Assembly: GCA_030685015.1 (NCBI GenBank)
Contig: JAUXWS010000046.1
Location: forward strand, 1 to 64,000
Direction of reading: 5' to 3'
Source: a bacterium
GTDB taxonomy: Bacteria; CAIWAD01
Length of the DNA: 64,000 bases
Position 1 is the first letter of the stretch; each line of letters starts with the position of its first letter. The position numbers were made by a program, and so were the translations under genes. This document shows, in pieces, positions 19,920-28,238 of this stretch. A model generated the notes under the pieces. That model made no database searches. It was not told the DNA's origin and saw nothing but the letters and a program-made list of their open reading frames with translations.

Positions 19920-19936
19920 GACAGGCTGCGCCTGTC
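19920..19936 (-). terminator. Possible hairpin downstream of 102-aa orphan gene
   Basis: GACAGGC-TGC-GCCTGTC is a perfect 7-bp stem with a 3-nt loop, 25 nt beyond the stop of the small minus-strand gene at 19962. No T-run follows, so termination is only suggested. Confidence 0.3.
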
Positions 19937-19961
19937 ACCTCAGCCAATCAACAAGGTGGGA

Positions 19962-20270
19962 TCAGAAGGTTATGCTCCAGAGGCGGTCCATCAGCCGCTC
20001 GCTGATCTGCTCCGCCAACTCGCGCCGGAAGTACTGGCCCTCGTCCACCTTGGCGAAGATCTCCACCAGGCGGCTGTCCTTCTCCTCGTCCAGGAGCGGC
20101 TGCTGACGGCTGCGCGGGTTGACCGGGATGTTGACGAGGTGGCGCAGGTCGTCACGCTCCTCCCGCACCGCCTTGAGGCGGATTTCCAGCGTCCGCTTGT
20201 GCATTTTGAAGCGGCGCAGGGTGTCGACCAGGTGGGCGGAGTTGGAAGGAAGGACGGTGCTGTGGGCCAT
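19962..20270 (-). CDS. Orphan small helical protein
   Basis: 102 residues, highly charged and predicted mainly helical, with a probable coiled coil (VDTLRRFKMHKRTLEIRLKA) and a C-terminal helix ending DRLWSITF. No signal peptide, membrane segment or metal motif. The ATG at 20270 has an excellent AGGAGG 6 nt upstream, and third positions are G/C-biased throughout, so it is a real gene. Family not recognised. A 50-nt AT-richer patch about 40-120 nt upstream probably holds its promoter. Confidence 0.75.
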   Translation of the reverse strand: MAHSTVLPSNSAHLVDTLRRFKMHKRTLEIRLKAVREERDDLRHLVNIPVNPRSRQQPLLDEEKDSRLVEIFAKVDEGQYFRRELAEQISERLMDRLWSITF

Positions 20271-20658
20271 TTTTGCCTCCTGCTGCTTTGGCGAGATCGG
20301 ATGGGAGCAAGGCTTGTGCCAGCAATTCGAAACTTCGGAAGTAGTAGGACGGAGATAGGACGGATAGTGTTGATAATCATTTATATGGCATGAGGAATGA
20401 AGTTGGTCGAGAGAGGCCCGGGCGCGGCCCGGCACCCTGGACGGCGGAAGCGGCGCCGCCGGGTGGAACCCTGGCGTAGCAGGCGGCGGGGCGGGGGAGG
20501 AGCATCCTGCCCCTTTGGTTGAAGAGGGCCGCGGCGGTGGTCGATGAAAAGGCGGGTGGAAGGGCTGATGCGGGGAAGGTCCCGGCGCGGCGCCGGGAGT
20601 CCATCGCGGCGCGACCTGTGATGATCCGGGCATGGAGAGGCCAAGGACGGGGGAGGGG
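20271..20658. other. Intergenic region between divergent genes
   Basis: 388 bp without a supported gene. The left third (about 20300-20400) is AT-richer and contains a tandem 9-mer TAGGACGGA at 20345-20353 and 20356-20364. The rest is GC-rich with small hairpins such as CGGCG...CGCCG. No RNA gene recognised. Confidence 0.5.
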
Positions 20659-21564
20659 ATGGGCGAGCCGTTCCGCGACTACTATCAGCTGCTGGGGGTG
20701 GCGCCCTTCGCCTCTGAGGAGGAGATCCGCCGCGCCTGGCGCCGCCTGGCCAAGCAGTTGCATCCGGACCGCAACCCCGAGGATCCCCTCTCCGAGCAGC
20801 GCTTCAAGCAGGTGCAGGCCGCCTACCGCCTCCTCATGGAGCCCGCGCGGCGGGCCCGCTACGACGATCTCTACGCCCGCCGCACGCGCCGGGCCAGGCC
20901 CACCGGCCCCGCTTCAGCCGCAGCCGCCTCCCCCCGCGCTGCCGATCAACGCGCGACGGCCGATCCAGGTACGGGCGGCGCGCAGCCGGGGGCGGACGAG
21001 GCCCCCTTCCGGCGCCCCCGTCCGGCGCCGGAGGCGCAGGACGGGCCGGACCTGCGCCAGGTCATCCACCTTCCCCTGGACCGCTTCGAGGGTGGCGGCA
21101 GCGTTTCCATCGGGCAGCCCGGACTCGCCGCCCTTGAGGTGACGCTGCCCGCGCTGGTCGTACCCGGCGACGAGCTGGTGCTGCCCGGCCGTGGCCGGCC
21201 CGGGCGCCTGGGCGGCCGGGCCGGCCGCCTCATCCTCGAGCTGCGCCCCGCCCTGCCAGCCGGAGTGCGCCTGGAGGGATCCGATCTGGTGCAGGAGCTG
21301 GAGGTGGACGGCCTGCTGCTCATGACAGGCGGCACGACGACCCTGCGTCACCCCACCGGGCGCAGCCTGGACCTCAGCCTCCCCGCCGGCGTGCAGCAGG
21401 GGCAGCGCCTGCGCCTGCGCGGCCAGGGCTTGCCGGCGAGGCCGGACAAGGGGGACCTCGTGCTGGAGATCCGCGTCCGCATCCGGCCGGTCACCGGCTT
21501 CCGCGCCCGCCGCCTGGCGGAGAAACTGCGGGATCTCCTCGCCTCCTCCGAACACGGATCCTGA
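20659..21564 (+). CDS. DnaJ/CbpA-like co-chaperone
   Basis: 301 residues. The J-domain (about 5-70) has YYQLLGVAPFASEEEIRRAW, the HPD motif in QLHPDRNPED and a FKQVQAAYRLL helix; it would stimulate a DnaK ATPase. A Pro/Ala-rich linker (about 75-130) replaces the G/F region, there is no CxxCxGxG zinc finger, and the C-terminal substrate-binding part is of the DnaJ_C/CbpA type (GDELVLPGRGRPG, QGQRLRLRGQGLP). ATG at 20659 directly after GGGGGAGGGG is preferred to 20632, which lacks a ribosome site. No dnaK or grpE is nearby. Confidence 0.9.
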   Translation: MGEPFRDYYQLLGVAPFASEEEIRRAWRRLAKQLHPDRNPEDPLSEQRFKQVQAAYRLLMEPARRARYDDLYARRTRRARPTGPASAAAASPRAADQRATADPGTGGAQPGADEAPFRRPRPAPEAQDGPDLRQVIHLPLDRFEGGGSVSIGQPGLAALEVTLPALVVPGDELVLPGRGRPGRLGGRAGRLILELRPALPAGVRLEGSDLVQELEVDGLLLMTGGTTTLRHPTGRSLDLSLPAGVQQGQRLRLRGQGLPARPDKGDLVLEIRVRIRPVTGFRARRLAEKLRDLLASSEHGS

Positions 21565-21675
21565 GCCGTGGGCCAACCTGCGCTGGGCGTCGACATGAGC
21601 CAGCTGCCATTCTTCTTGGTCGCCCTCTCGTCGGCCTCTGCGCGCGCATACTTCCCGCCTTTGCTGCGGCGGTCA

Positions 21676-21781
21676 GTCGCGACGCGTGACGAGGCCGAAG
21701 AGAGGACCCTGGGGCAAACCCCCATCCCGACCTTCCCCCTGGCAGGGGGAAGGAGTTCGCCCGCGGTGAAGCCGAGGGCTG
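21676..21781. repeat. 106-bp intergenic repeat, copy 1
   Basis: Starts GTCGCGACGCGTGACGAGG and ends GCCGAGGGCTG. It contains internal inverted repeats: GTCGCGAC, GGGGCAAACCCC, and CCTTCCCCCT-GGC-AGGGGGAAGG (perfect 10-bp stem). About 97 percent identical to copy 2, which lies 278 bp further on in the same orientation. Confidence 0.85.
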
Positions 21782-21888
21782 AACCAATTGCCATTGGCAA
21801 CCGGCTCACATCATCCGGCCCTCTGTCCGACGCCCGCCGTGAGGCGGGCTCGTCAGGGCCGGTGAGGTCTTGGAGAGCGCTTCTTTGA

Positions 21889-21920
21889 CCCACCTTTCTT
21901 CTCGCCAGAAGAAAGGTGGG
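21889..21920. repeat. Perfect 14-bp-stem hairpin
   Basis: CCCACCTTTCTTCT, loop CGCC, AGAAGAAAGGTGGG: a perfect 14-bp inverted repeat between the two 106-bp repeats. It could act as a terminator for the DnaJ-like gene read from the left, though no T-run follows. Confidence 0.7.
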
Positions 21921-21953
21921 AAGAGCCGCGGCGCTCGCGCCGCAAGACCCAGC

Positions 21954-22058
21954 GTCGCGACGCGTGACGAGGCCGAAAAGAGGACCCTGGGGCAAACCCC
22001 CATCCCGACCTTCCCCTGGCAGGGGGAAGGAGTTCGCCCGCGGTGAAGCCGAAGGCTG
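21954..22058. repeat. 106-bp intergenic repeat, copy 2 (105 bp)
   Basis: Differs from copy 1 by two substitutions and one deleted C in the stem of the CCTTCCCC hairpin. It ends 59 bp before the stop of the convergent small membrane protein gene. Confidence 0.85.
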
Positions 22059-22117
22059 CGGAAGTCAGGGCCGACAGGGGCGAAGAAGACCGCGAGGCGG
22101 CCAAAGTCGACCGGCTG

Positions 22118-22426
22118 CTAACCGAAGAGCTTGTTGGAGAGCGGGTAGCGCCAGACGATCCACAGGTAGGCCAGGTGGTAGAAGGGCCAGAGCACGTTGT
22201 AGCATAGCAGTTCCACCAGCACGCCCAGGCGATGGCTCCCCGTGCGCAGCTCCACCCATTCGTGGAGGGCCAGGCCGGGCAGCATCCAGCCGGGGAAGAG
22301 GTCGGCGATCCAGATCTCGTCCGCGGCCTCCCCGCCGGCCGCCGCGGCCAGGCCCGGCGCGCCGGAGGCGGGCACGCCGTAGCAATGGAAGCGGTAGGGG
22401 TTCCAGGCGAAGACTTTGACGACCAT
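22118..22426 (-). CDS. Small membrane-associated orphan protein
   Basis: 102 residues with G/C at nearly every third codon position, so probably real. It begins MVVKVFAWNPYRFHCYGVP, has an Ala/Gly-rich stretch, then DEIWIADLFPGWMLPGLALH and a C-terminal hydrophobic helix (LGVLVELLCYNVLWPFYHLA). No family recognised. It is divergent from the sigma-54 activator gene with 118 bp between starts; no strong Shine-Dalgarno is seen before the ATG at 22426. Confidence 0.6.
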   Translation of the reverse strand: MVVKVFAWNPYRFHCYGVPASGAPGLAAAAGGEAADEIWIADLFPGWMLPGLALHEWVELRTGSHRLGVLVELLCYNVLWPFYHLAYLWIVWRYPLSNKLFG

Positions 22427-22482
22427 GCCTGCAATGTCGGCAGGGGGCGGGCCCAACTTCAGCCCGGGGGCCGGGAAGCGCA

Positions 22483-22511
22483 TTGCGACGGGAGCGGGCG
22501 CTGGGTACATT
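22483..22511 (+). promoter_or_regulatory. Promoter of sigma-54 activator gene
   Basis: TTGCGA (22483-22488) and TACATT (22506-22511) are exactly 17 nt apart, 33 nt before the ATG at 22545. It is one of several TACATTG/TATATTG-type -10 elements in the window. Confidence 0.5.
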
Positions 22512-22544
22512 GATCCGGGCGCCATCCTGGAGGGCACGCGCGGC

Positions 22545-23966
22545 ATGACCGATTCGGGGCTCAGCATCCTGGTCGTGGACGATGAGCGCGTGGTGCGCGA
22601 AGTGGTCGGCGAGCTGCTGAGTTCGGTGGGACACCGCGTCACCCTGGCCGCCGACGGCCGCGAGGCCCTGCGTCGCCTGGCGGAGGAGCCCTTCCACCTC
22701 GTCCTCTCCGACATCCGCATGCCGCGCCTGGACGGCCTCAAGCTGCTGGACGCCGTCATCCAAGGACATCCCGGCACCCGCATGATGCTCTTCACCGGCT
22801 ACGGGAGCATCCCCGACGCCGTGGCGGCCATGAAACGGGGCGCCATCGGCTACGTGACCAAGCCCATCGATTTTCCGCAGCTGGTGCGGGAGATCGACCA
22901 GCTGGCGGTGGACCTGCGCCTCTCCTCGAGCGGCGGCCAGCTGATGACCGAGATGCTCCGCCGCTTCCAGCTTGGCCTTCCCGCCAGCCGCAACCGCCGC
23001 ATGAACAACCTGGTGCAGCTGACCATCAGCCGCATCGCCGACTCCGGGGCCAGCGTCCTGGTGACGGGGGAGTCGGGCACGGGCAAGGAGCTGATGGCGG
23101 CCCTCATCCACCGCTTCTCGCCCCGTCGCGACGGTCCCTTCGTCAAGGTGAGCGCCGCCGCCATTCCCGAGACCCTGCTCGAGAGCGAGCTCTTCGGCCA
23201 CGTCAAGGGCGCTTTCACGGGCGCCGACCGCGACCGCCGGGGCCGGGTGGCCGAGGCCGATGGCGGCACTTTCTTCCTGGACGAGATCGGGGAGTTGCGG
23301 CCCGCCCTGCAGGCCAAGCTGCTGCGCATGCTGCAGGAGAGGGAGTTCGAGCCGGTGGGCAGCGCGCGCAGCTGCCGCGTGGACATCCGTCTCATCTCGG
23401 CCACCAACCGCGACCTGCCGGCGGCCATCGCGGCCGGGGACTTCCGCCCCGACCTCTTCTACCGGCTCAACGTGCTCGAAATCCACCTGCCCCCCCTGCG
23501 CGAACGTCGCGAGGACATCCCCGAGCTGGTCGATTTCATCCTCGCCCGGCTTTGCCGCCGCCAAGGTCGCCCCGTGCCCCAGGCGGAGGGTGCTTTCCTC
23601 GCCCATCTGGCGGAACTGGACTGGCCGGGCAACATCCGCGAACTGGAGAACCTGCTTGAGCGCTGCCTGCTGGCCGATCCGGGGGAGCGGCTCGATCTCG
23701 GCCACCTGCCGGACGATTACCGCCATCCGGACCGGCGGCGCGCCGGTCTCGCCCAGGGTGCGGACCTGGCCCGCCTGACGCTGGATGAGGCCCGCGAGCG
23801 CTTTGAGGGGGAGCTGCTGGCCCAAGTGCTGGAGGAGGAGGGGGGCAACGTCTCGGCCACGGCCCGGCGCCTGGACATCGCCCGCAAGAATCTGCAACTC
23901 AAGTTGAAACGGCATGGATTGGACCCCGCCCGCTACCGCGCTTCGAGCCGGGCGCGTCGCCCATGA
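22545..23966 (+). CDS. NtrC-family sigma-54-dependent response regulator
   Basis: 473 residues in three domains. The receiver (1-120) has the phospho-acceptor Asp in LVLSDIRMP (about 54) and Lys in YVTKPID. The AAA+ ATPase (about 150-375) has Walker A GESGTGKE (about 174), the sigma-54-contacting GAFTGA loop, Walker B FFLDEIGEL and LPPLRERREDIPEL. A Fis-type HTH (about 430-465) ends the protein. Once phosphorylated it should activate RpoN-dependent promoters. No partner kinase is adjacent; the hybrid kinase at 32079-34718 has its own receiver. ATG at 22545 opens the receiver; the upstream extension is non-homologous. Confidence 0.95.
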   Translation: MTDSGLSILVVDDERVVREVVGELLSSVGHRVTLAADGREALRRLAEEPFHLVLSDIRMPRLDGLKLLDAVIQGHPGTRMMLFTGYGSIPDAVAAMKRGAIGYVTKPIDFPQLVREIDQLAVDLRLSSSGGQLMTEMLRRFQLGLPASRNRRMNNLVQLTISRIADSGASVLVTGESGTGKELMAALIHRFSPRRDGPFVKVSAAAIPETLLESELFGHVKGAFTGADRDRRGRVAEADGGTFFLDEIGELRPALQAKLLRMLQEREFEPVGSARSCRVDIRLISATNRDLPAAIAAGDFRPDLFYRLNVLEIHLPPLRERREDIPELVDFILARLCRRQGRPVPQAEGAFLAHLAELDWPGNIRELENLLERCLLADPGERLDLGHLPDDYRHPDRRRAGLAQGADLARLTLDEARERFEGELLAQVLEEEGGNVSATARRLDIARKNLQLKLKRHGLDPARYRASSRARRP

Positions 23967-24057
23967 TGGACGAAATTCACAAGTGGACGCAAATCCGGCC
24001 CTGTACTAGCCGATAGCAGGGGGAAGGACGGCGGCTGTTCCACACTCCAGCTTTGGG

Positions 24058-25275
24058 ATGCCCGTGAACGAGATGCCAGTCTATCTGATCGGCCATGATG
24101 CCAGCTGGGCGGCGGCCCTGGAGGGGCTGTTGCGCGGCGAGGGACTGGCCGGCCTCAAATTTTTCCCGGCGGGCAAGGGCGCCCTGGCCGGCTATCGGCA
24201 GGCCCTGCCCGATGTGGTCATCTTCGATCTGCGGGTCGAGCACCACGATGTCAGCGTGGCCATGTCCATGATTCGCGAAGCCTTTCCCCGCATGGCGGCG
24301 GGCGGGGTGATGATGGTGGGCGCGGCCGATCCCGCCGACCGCCAGGCCCTGCGCGAGGAGCGCGAGCAGCTGGCGCGCATCCAATTGGCCGAGTACCTGC
24401 CCCGCAACACGCCGGACGACTTCCTCATCGAGCGCGTCCTGGCCCTGCACCAGCGGGCCCAGGAGTACCGCCGCCAGTCCCGCGAGGCGACCCCGCCGCA
24501 AGCGCGCCGGCCCGAGACGGCGCCCCCGGAAGCGCCGCTGCCGCCCACCGACCCGGCCCCTCCCTGCCGCCTCCACCTGTTGATCAGCCAGCCGGAACTT
24601 CAGGCGGAGCTGCTGCGGGAGCTGGCCGATCTGGGCGCCGCCGCCCTGCCCGTCGGGCCCCGACCGCCGACCGAGCCCCTGGAGCACGTGGTGGTGGACA
24701 GCACCAGCGCCGAACAGCACGCCGGCTACCTGACCCAACTGCATCGTCGCCAACCCGGCCTGCGCATCCTCCAGGCACCCGATCCCGGCGCCGCCACCAT
24801 GCGCCGCCTGTCGCACGACGTGAGCGCCCTGCTCAAGGCTCCGGGCAACGGCGCCGGCAGCCTGGCCGAGCAGATTCGCGCCCGTGTGGCCGGGGACGGG
24901 CGGCAGGCCGCCCCCATCCTGCTGCTGGTCGAGGATGAGCAGAGCATCCGCGAGCTGGCGGCCCACTACCTGCTGCTGCAGGGCTTCGAAGTCCATCAGG
25001 CCGAGGATGGCAGCGAGGCCCTGGCCATCCTGCAGGTCCGTCGGCCGGATCTCATCATCAGCGACGTCTACATGCCGCGCATGAACGGTTTCAAGCTCCT
25101 TCTGGAAGTGCGCAACCGGGATCCCGAGCTGCCCGTGCTGATGATGTCGGGCTACAGCTCGGCGACCCAGGTACTCGGTTTCACCAACTACCGCAAAGTT
25201 GCCTTCCTCAACAAACCCTTCCGTCTGAGCGACCTGGGAGAACGGGTGCGCGGCCTCTTGGAGCTGCAATCGTGA
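24058..25275 (+). CDS. Two-receiver response regulator
   Basis: 405 residues. The C-terminal receiver (about 285-400) is complete: LLVEDEQS acidic pair, LIISDVYMP phospho-Asp (about 334), MMSGYSS and FLNKPF lysine. The N-terminal 125 residues look like a divergent receiver (VYLIGHDASWAAALEGLL, DVVIFDLRV) with a changed acidic pocket. A Pro-rich linker (about 145-175) and a second degenerate segment (LHLLISQPELQAELL) lie between. No output domain is present. Start could be ATG 24058 or 24073. It follows the sigma-54 activator by 91 bp and precedes an HDOD gene. Confidence 0.8.
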   Translation: MPVNEMPVYLIGHDASWAAALEGLLRGEGLAGLKFFPAGKGALAGYRQALPDVVIFDLRVEHHDVSVAMSMIREAFPRMAAGGVMMVGAADPADRQALREEREQLARIQLAEYLPRNTPDDFLIERVLALHQRAQEYRRQSREATPPQARRPETAPPEAPLPPTDPAPPCRLHLLISQPELQAELLRELADLGAAALPVGPRPPTEPLEHVVVDSTSAEQHAGYLTQLHRRQPGLRILQAPDPGAATMRRLSHDVSALLKAPGNGAGSLAEQIRARVAGDGRQAAPILLLVEDEQSIRELAAHYLLLQGFEVHQAEDGSEALAILQVRRPDLIISDVYMPRMNGFKLLLEVRNRDPELPVLMMSGYSSATQVLGFTNYRKVAFLNKPFRLSDLGERVRGLLELQS

Positions 25276-25300
25276 ACAGGCCGCCTCAGCGGGATTCCGC

Positions 25301-25552
25301 GTGAAGGGCAGACGCAAGTCCAGCCTCGCCCGGGGTCGACGCATCCTGGAGCGCATCGCCGCCCTGTCGGCAGAGGCGCCCGGCGTGCTGGAGGTGAAGG
25401 ACGAGCCGGAGGTGGGCGACGTGGTCGCCGCCTGCCTGCCCGTGGTGATGATGACCGGCTTCAACAGCGCCTCCTCCCTGTGGGCCTCCTTCCCCTGCCA
25501 CCAAAGTGTATTCCGCGCAAACGCGTCAGACTGGGCAAGCTGGGGGCGATGA
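25301..25552 (+). other. Doubtful short reading frame resembling the next gene's 5' end
   Basis: The 302-bp gap between the two-receiver gene and the HDOD gene contains an 83-codon frame from GTG 25301 without a ribosome site. Its residues RRILERIAALSAEAP resemble RQRILDRIATLDTLP near the HDOD N-terminus, and 23 of 27 bases match around CGCATCCT. The rest matches nothing recognised. It may be a decayed partial duplicate rather than a gene. Confidence 0.35.
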
Positions 25553-25577
25553 TCCGCTCCATGATGGAGATCCAAGC

Positions 25578-26495
25578 ATGATCGAATCCCGCAAGCTGGA
25601 GCATGAGCGGCGCCAGCGCATCCTCGACCGCATCGCCACACTGGACACCTTGCCGTCGCTGCCCCGCGTCGTGTCCGAGATGCTGCGCCTGCTGGCCGAG
25701 GATGACTACAGCGTGGACGAATTGATGGCGCTTGTGCAGCAGGATCCGGCCCTGACGGCCCGCGTCCTCAAACTGGCCAATAGCGCCCTTTTTGGCCGGC
25801 CGCGCCAGATCGACAGCCTCCACCAGGCCCTGGTCCTGCTCGGGGCCAAGGAGATCCACCGGCTGGTCACGACCATCTCCGTCATGCGCTCCTTCAACGA
25901 CGCCTTTGCCCGCGGGCGCACCCTGGACAAGGAACACTTCTGGGCGCACTCGTTGGGCACGGGTGAAATGGCCGCCCGCATCGCCGCCCGCTTCCAGCTG
26001 CGCTTCAATGGAGTCGACTTCACGGCGGGCCTGCTGCACGATGTGGGCAAGGTCGTGCTCGACCAGCATTTCCACGCGGAGTTCAGGGATTGCCTGGATC
26101 TGTCCCACCGGCGCGGCCTGCCGCAGTTCGAGGCGGAGAACCGGCTGCTGGGATTGGACCACGCCGAAGTGGGCGCCCTGCTTGCCTCCCGCTGGGAGCT
26201 GCCGGACAGCCTGCACGCCGCCATCCTCCACCACCACCGCTTCCAGCCCGACGAGACACACGCCCCCTTGGTCGCCTGTGTGCGCCTGGCCAACCACCTG
26301 GTCAAGGACGGGGCGATGGGCTGCCTGGGCGAGGACAACCATTGGCAGCTCGAGCTGGACCCGGCCTGGGCCGTGCTCGAGGCGTGCCGCCGCAGCCAGG
26401 TCGCCAACCGGGGGGACACCGTGGCCGAGATCAGCACGGAGCTGCACGCCGCGCTGGAGCATGTGCGGGGCCTGATGCTGGAGATCGGCCGATAG
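25578..26495 (+). CDS. HDOD-domain signalling protein
   Basis: 305 residues. The HDOD fold (about 20-215), a degenerate HD-phosphohydrolase relative in bacterial signalling, shows SLPRVVSEMLRLL, VQQDPALTARVLKLANSA, LGAKEIHRLV, AGLLHDVGKVVLDQH and LGLDHAEVGALLASRW. The His-Asp of LLHDVG is present, although most HDOD proteins are not active phosphodiesterases. The C-terminal 90 residues are helical. ATG at 25578 has GGAG about 9 nt upstream. It probably works with the two response regulators upstream. Confidence 0.9.
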   Translation: MIESRKLEHERRQRILDRIATLDTLPSLPRVVSEMLRLLAEDDYSVDELMALVQQDPALTARVLKLANSALFGRPRQIDSLHQALVLLGAKEIHRLVTTISVMRSFNDAFARGRTLDKEHFWAHSLGTGEMAARIAARFQLRFNGVDFTAGLLHDVGKVVLDQHFHAEFRDCLDLSHRRGLPQFEAENRLLGLDHAEVGALLASRWELPDSLHAAILHHHRFQPDETHAPLVACVRLANHLVKDGAMGCLGEDNHWQLELDPAWAVLEACRRSQVANRGDTVAEISTELHAALEHVRGLMLEIGR

Positions 26496-26786
26496 CGGTC
26501 TGTCGGTCCTTCGCTGAACGTGTTCAACATCCAACAGCCTTGCCCGATTCTGCACAATGTGAAACCACGCCTCTCGTCCATGCCCGAATCTTAGCCAAGA
26601 CAACGAAAGCCGCCAAGGCTTCGCCTGGCGAAGCTGCGCCCCTGCCCGGCCCCTTGGTCCATCCTTTGCTTGGAATGATCAGGCATCCCGCCGCGACTCA
26701 TCCAAGACGGTCGTGCGTCCTTCCACCATAGCCCGAGCCCCAGCCGCGGTCGTCTTGCCCATAGCCTGTCGTTACTGGAGGATCCC

Positions 26787-28160
26787 ATGCTTTCCTGCCG
26801 AATGATGGCTGGCCTGACGGTTCTGGGTCTGCGCGGCGTCGCAGCCCTGGAGGCGCCGCTGGTGGAGGTCCGGGTCGTCGGCGTCGGCGACAGCCTTCAC
26901 GTCCAGTTGAATTGGGATCCTGTGCCCGGAGCCACCTCTTATCGAGTGCTGGGTCGCGCGGATTGGCTGGACGCAGCCGCGCAGGTGGCCCTGGTGGACA
27001 GCTGCGGCGTCGATCTGGTCTGGCCAGGCCCGGTGGGCCTCTTCACGGAGAGGGCGGAATCAGCCCTGCCGGAGATGGTGCAGGTCCCGGCCGGCACCTT
27101 TGTGATGGGCAGCGGGGCCTATGGCAATCTCTTCCACCAGGCGACCCTGACGCACGACTATTGGCTGGCCCGCACGGAAACCACCAACGCCGAATTCCTT
27201 GATGCGCTGAACTGGGCCTGGGGACAGGGCGGGCTGGCCATCGGCTACGACATTTCCACAGACATGGACTGGGTGCTGCTGGGCAGCATGCCGCTGCTGC
27301 CGGTGGCGCGCGCCGCCACCCATGACGATCTGGTGATCATCTACGACGCGGAGGCCGGCCACTTCATCCTGCACGCCGGCACCCTCAACACCAACATCCG
27401 AGGCCCCGGCTTCGCCTATCCCGACGGTTACGATCCCGCCCAGCACCCCGTCAAGTATGTCACCTGGATGGGCGCCGCCGCCTAATGCGACTGGCTCAGC
27501 CTGCGCAGCGGGCTGCCCACCCACTACAACAACGAGTTCTACCACGACCCCACCGTGCACAATCCCTACACGGCCCAGGGCTGGCGCCTGCCCACCGAGG
27601 CGGAATGGGAGCGGGCAGCGAGCTTTGGCGATCAGCGCATTTACCCCTGGGGCAACGAGACGCCGAGCTGCGAGCGGGTCAACTACCGCCACCTCGGCTA
27701 CTGCGTCGGATGGACCGAGGCGGTGGGATCGCATCCGCTGGGCACCAGCGCGCTAGCAGCCCGTCGGACTTGGCCACTTGGCGGTCTTCATCGCCCCAAT
27801 CGGCCCGGATCTTCCGCAATTTTCTTGAACAGACCACCAGTATGCCCTGCGAAAATTCCGAAAAACCGGCCTCGATTTGGGCGCGAATCCCATCCAAGGC
27901 CCAAGCCCGACAGGCTGCTGGGCTTCCAGGATCTGGGCGGCAATGTGATGGAGTGGTGCAACGATTACGTGGAACTCCTCAGTTCGGAAGCCCCGGTGAC
28001 GGATCCCATGGGCCCATCCCGCACGGACTACCGCGCGCTGCGCAATGGCCACTGGTACAGCTTCAGCAACGCCCACATGCGCGGCTCGTGGCGCGCCCAA
28101 TCCTCGCCAACCCACGGCTATGACAATGCGGGCTTCCGCGTCTGCCGCACGGTCCAGTAG
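26787..28160 (+). pseudogene. SUMF1/FGE-domain secreted protein gene, broken by in-frame stop
   Basis: One reading frame runs from ATG 26787 (TGGAGG upstream) to 28160 with a single TAA at 27483-27485. The first part has a short hydrophobic leader, a fibronectin-III-like segment (LNWDPVPGATSYRVL) and the SUMF1 start (VPAGTFVMGSG). It stops at YVTWMGAAA-stop-CDWLSLR, exactly where the family has Tyr (AAYCDWLS), so TAC/TAT became TAA. The second part continues GWRLPTEAEWERAA, YPWGN, GGNVMEWCNDY and GFRVCRTV to a natural end. A 165-bp element inserted at 27755-27919 adds 55 codons in frame. FGE-fold proteins are often extracellular or sugar-binding; this copy probably makes only a truncated product. 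Confidence 0.85.
27755..27919. mobile_element. MITE-like element with terminal inverted repeats
   Basis: A 165-bp insertion inside the SUMF1 domain, between VGSHPLGTSA and LGFQDLGGN, which are contiguous in the family. Its ends are AGCAGCCCGTCGG and CCGACAGGCTGCT, 12 of 13 positions inverted-complementary. Matching extends inwards (CTTGG..CC, CCCAATCG against the complement of CGATTTGGG, CAATTTTC against GAAAATT), so the whole element folds as one long imperfect hairpin. Removing it restores GCGCTGGGC. No clear target duplication, unless a 3-bp GCT. No transposase inside and no second copy in the window. Confidence 0.75.
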
Positions 28161-28238
28161 GGCGTGGCGTAGACAGATACCAGGCCCCCTGCCAAGCCCT
28201 GCCTCCGCCGTGCCCTGTCGAGAACAGGCGGCAGGCCC

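Larger units (their letters stand above)
21565..22117. other. Intergenic block of repeats and hairpins
   Basis: 553 bp without a supported gene. It holds two 105/106-bp direct repeats, a 14-bp-stem hairpin at 21889-21920, GCCCGCC-GTGA-GGCGGGC near 21831-21848 and GCGGCGC-TC-GCGCCGC near 21929-21944. Frames crossing it show no coding codon bias. Confidence 0.7.

Noticed and set aside
21565-22117. CRISPR-like array
   Set aside because: Only two copies of a long unit, no regular short spacers and no cas genes; better explained as a REP-like repeat pair.
26519-26530. TGAAC-GT-GTTCA inverted repeat after the HDOD gene
   Set aside because: Five-base arms in a 291-bp gap without other regulatory context; too short to call.
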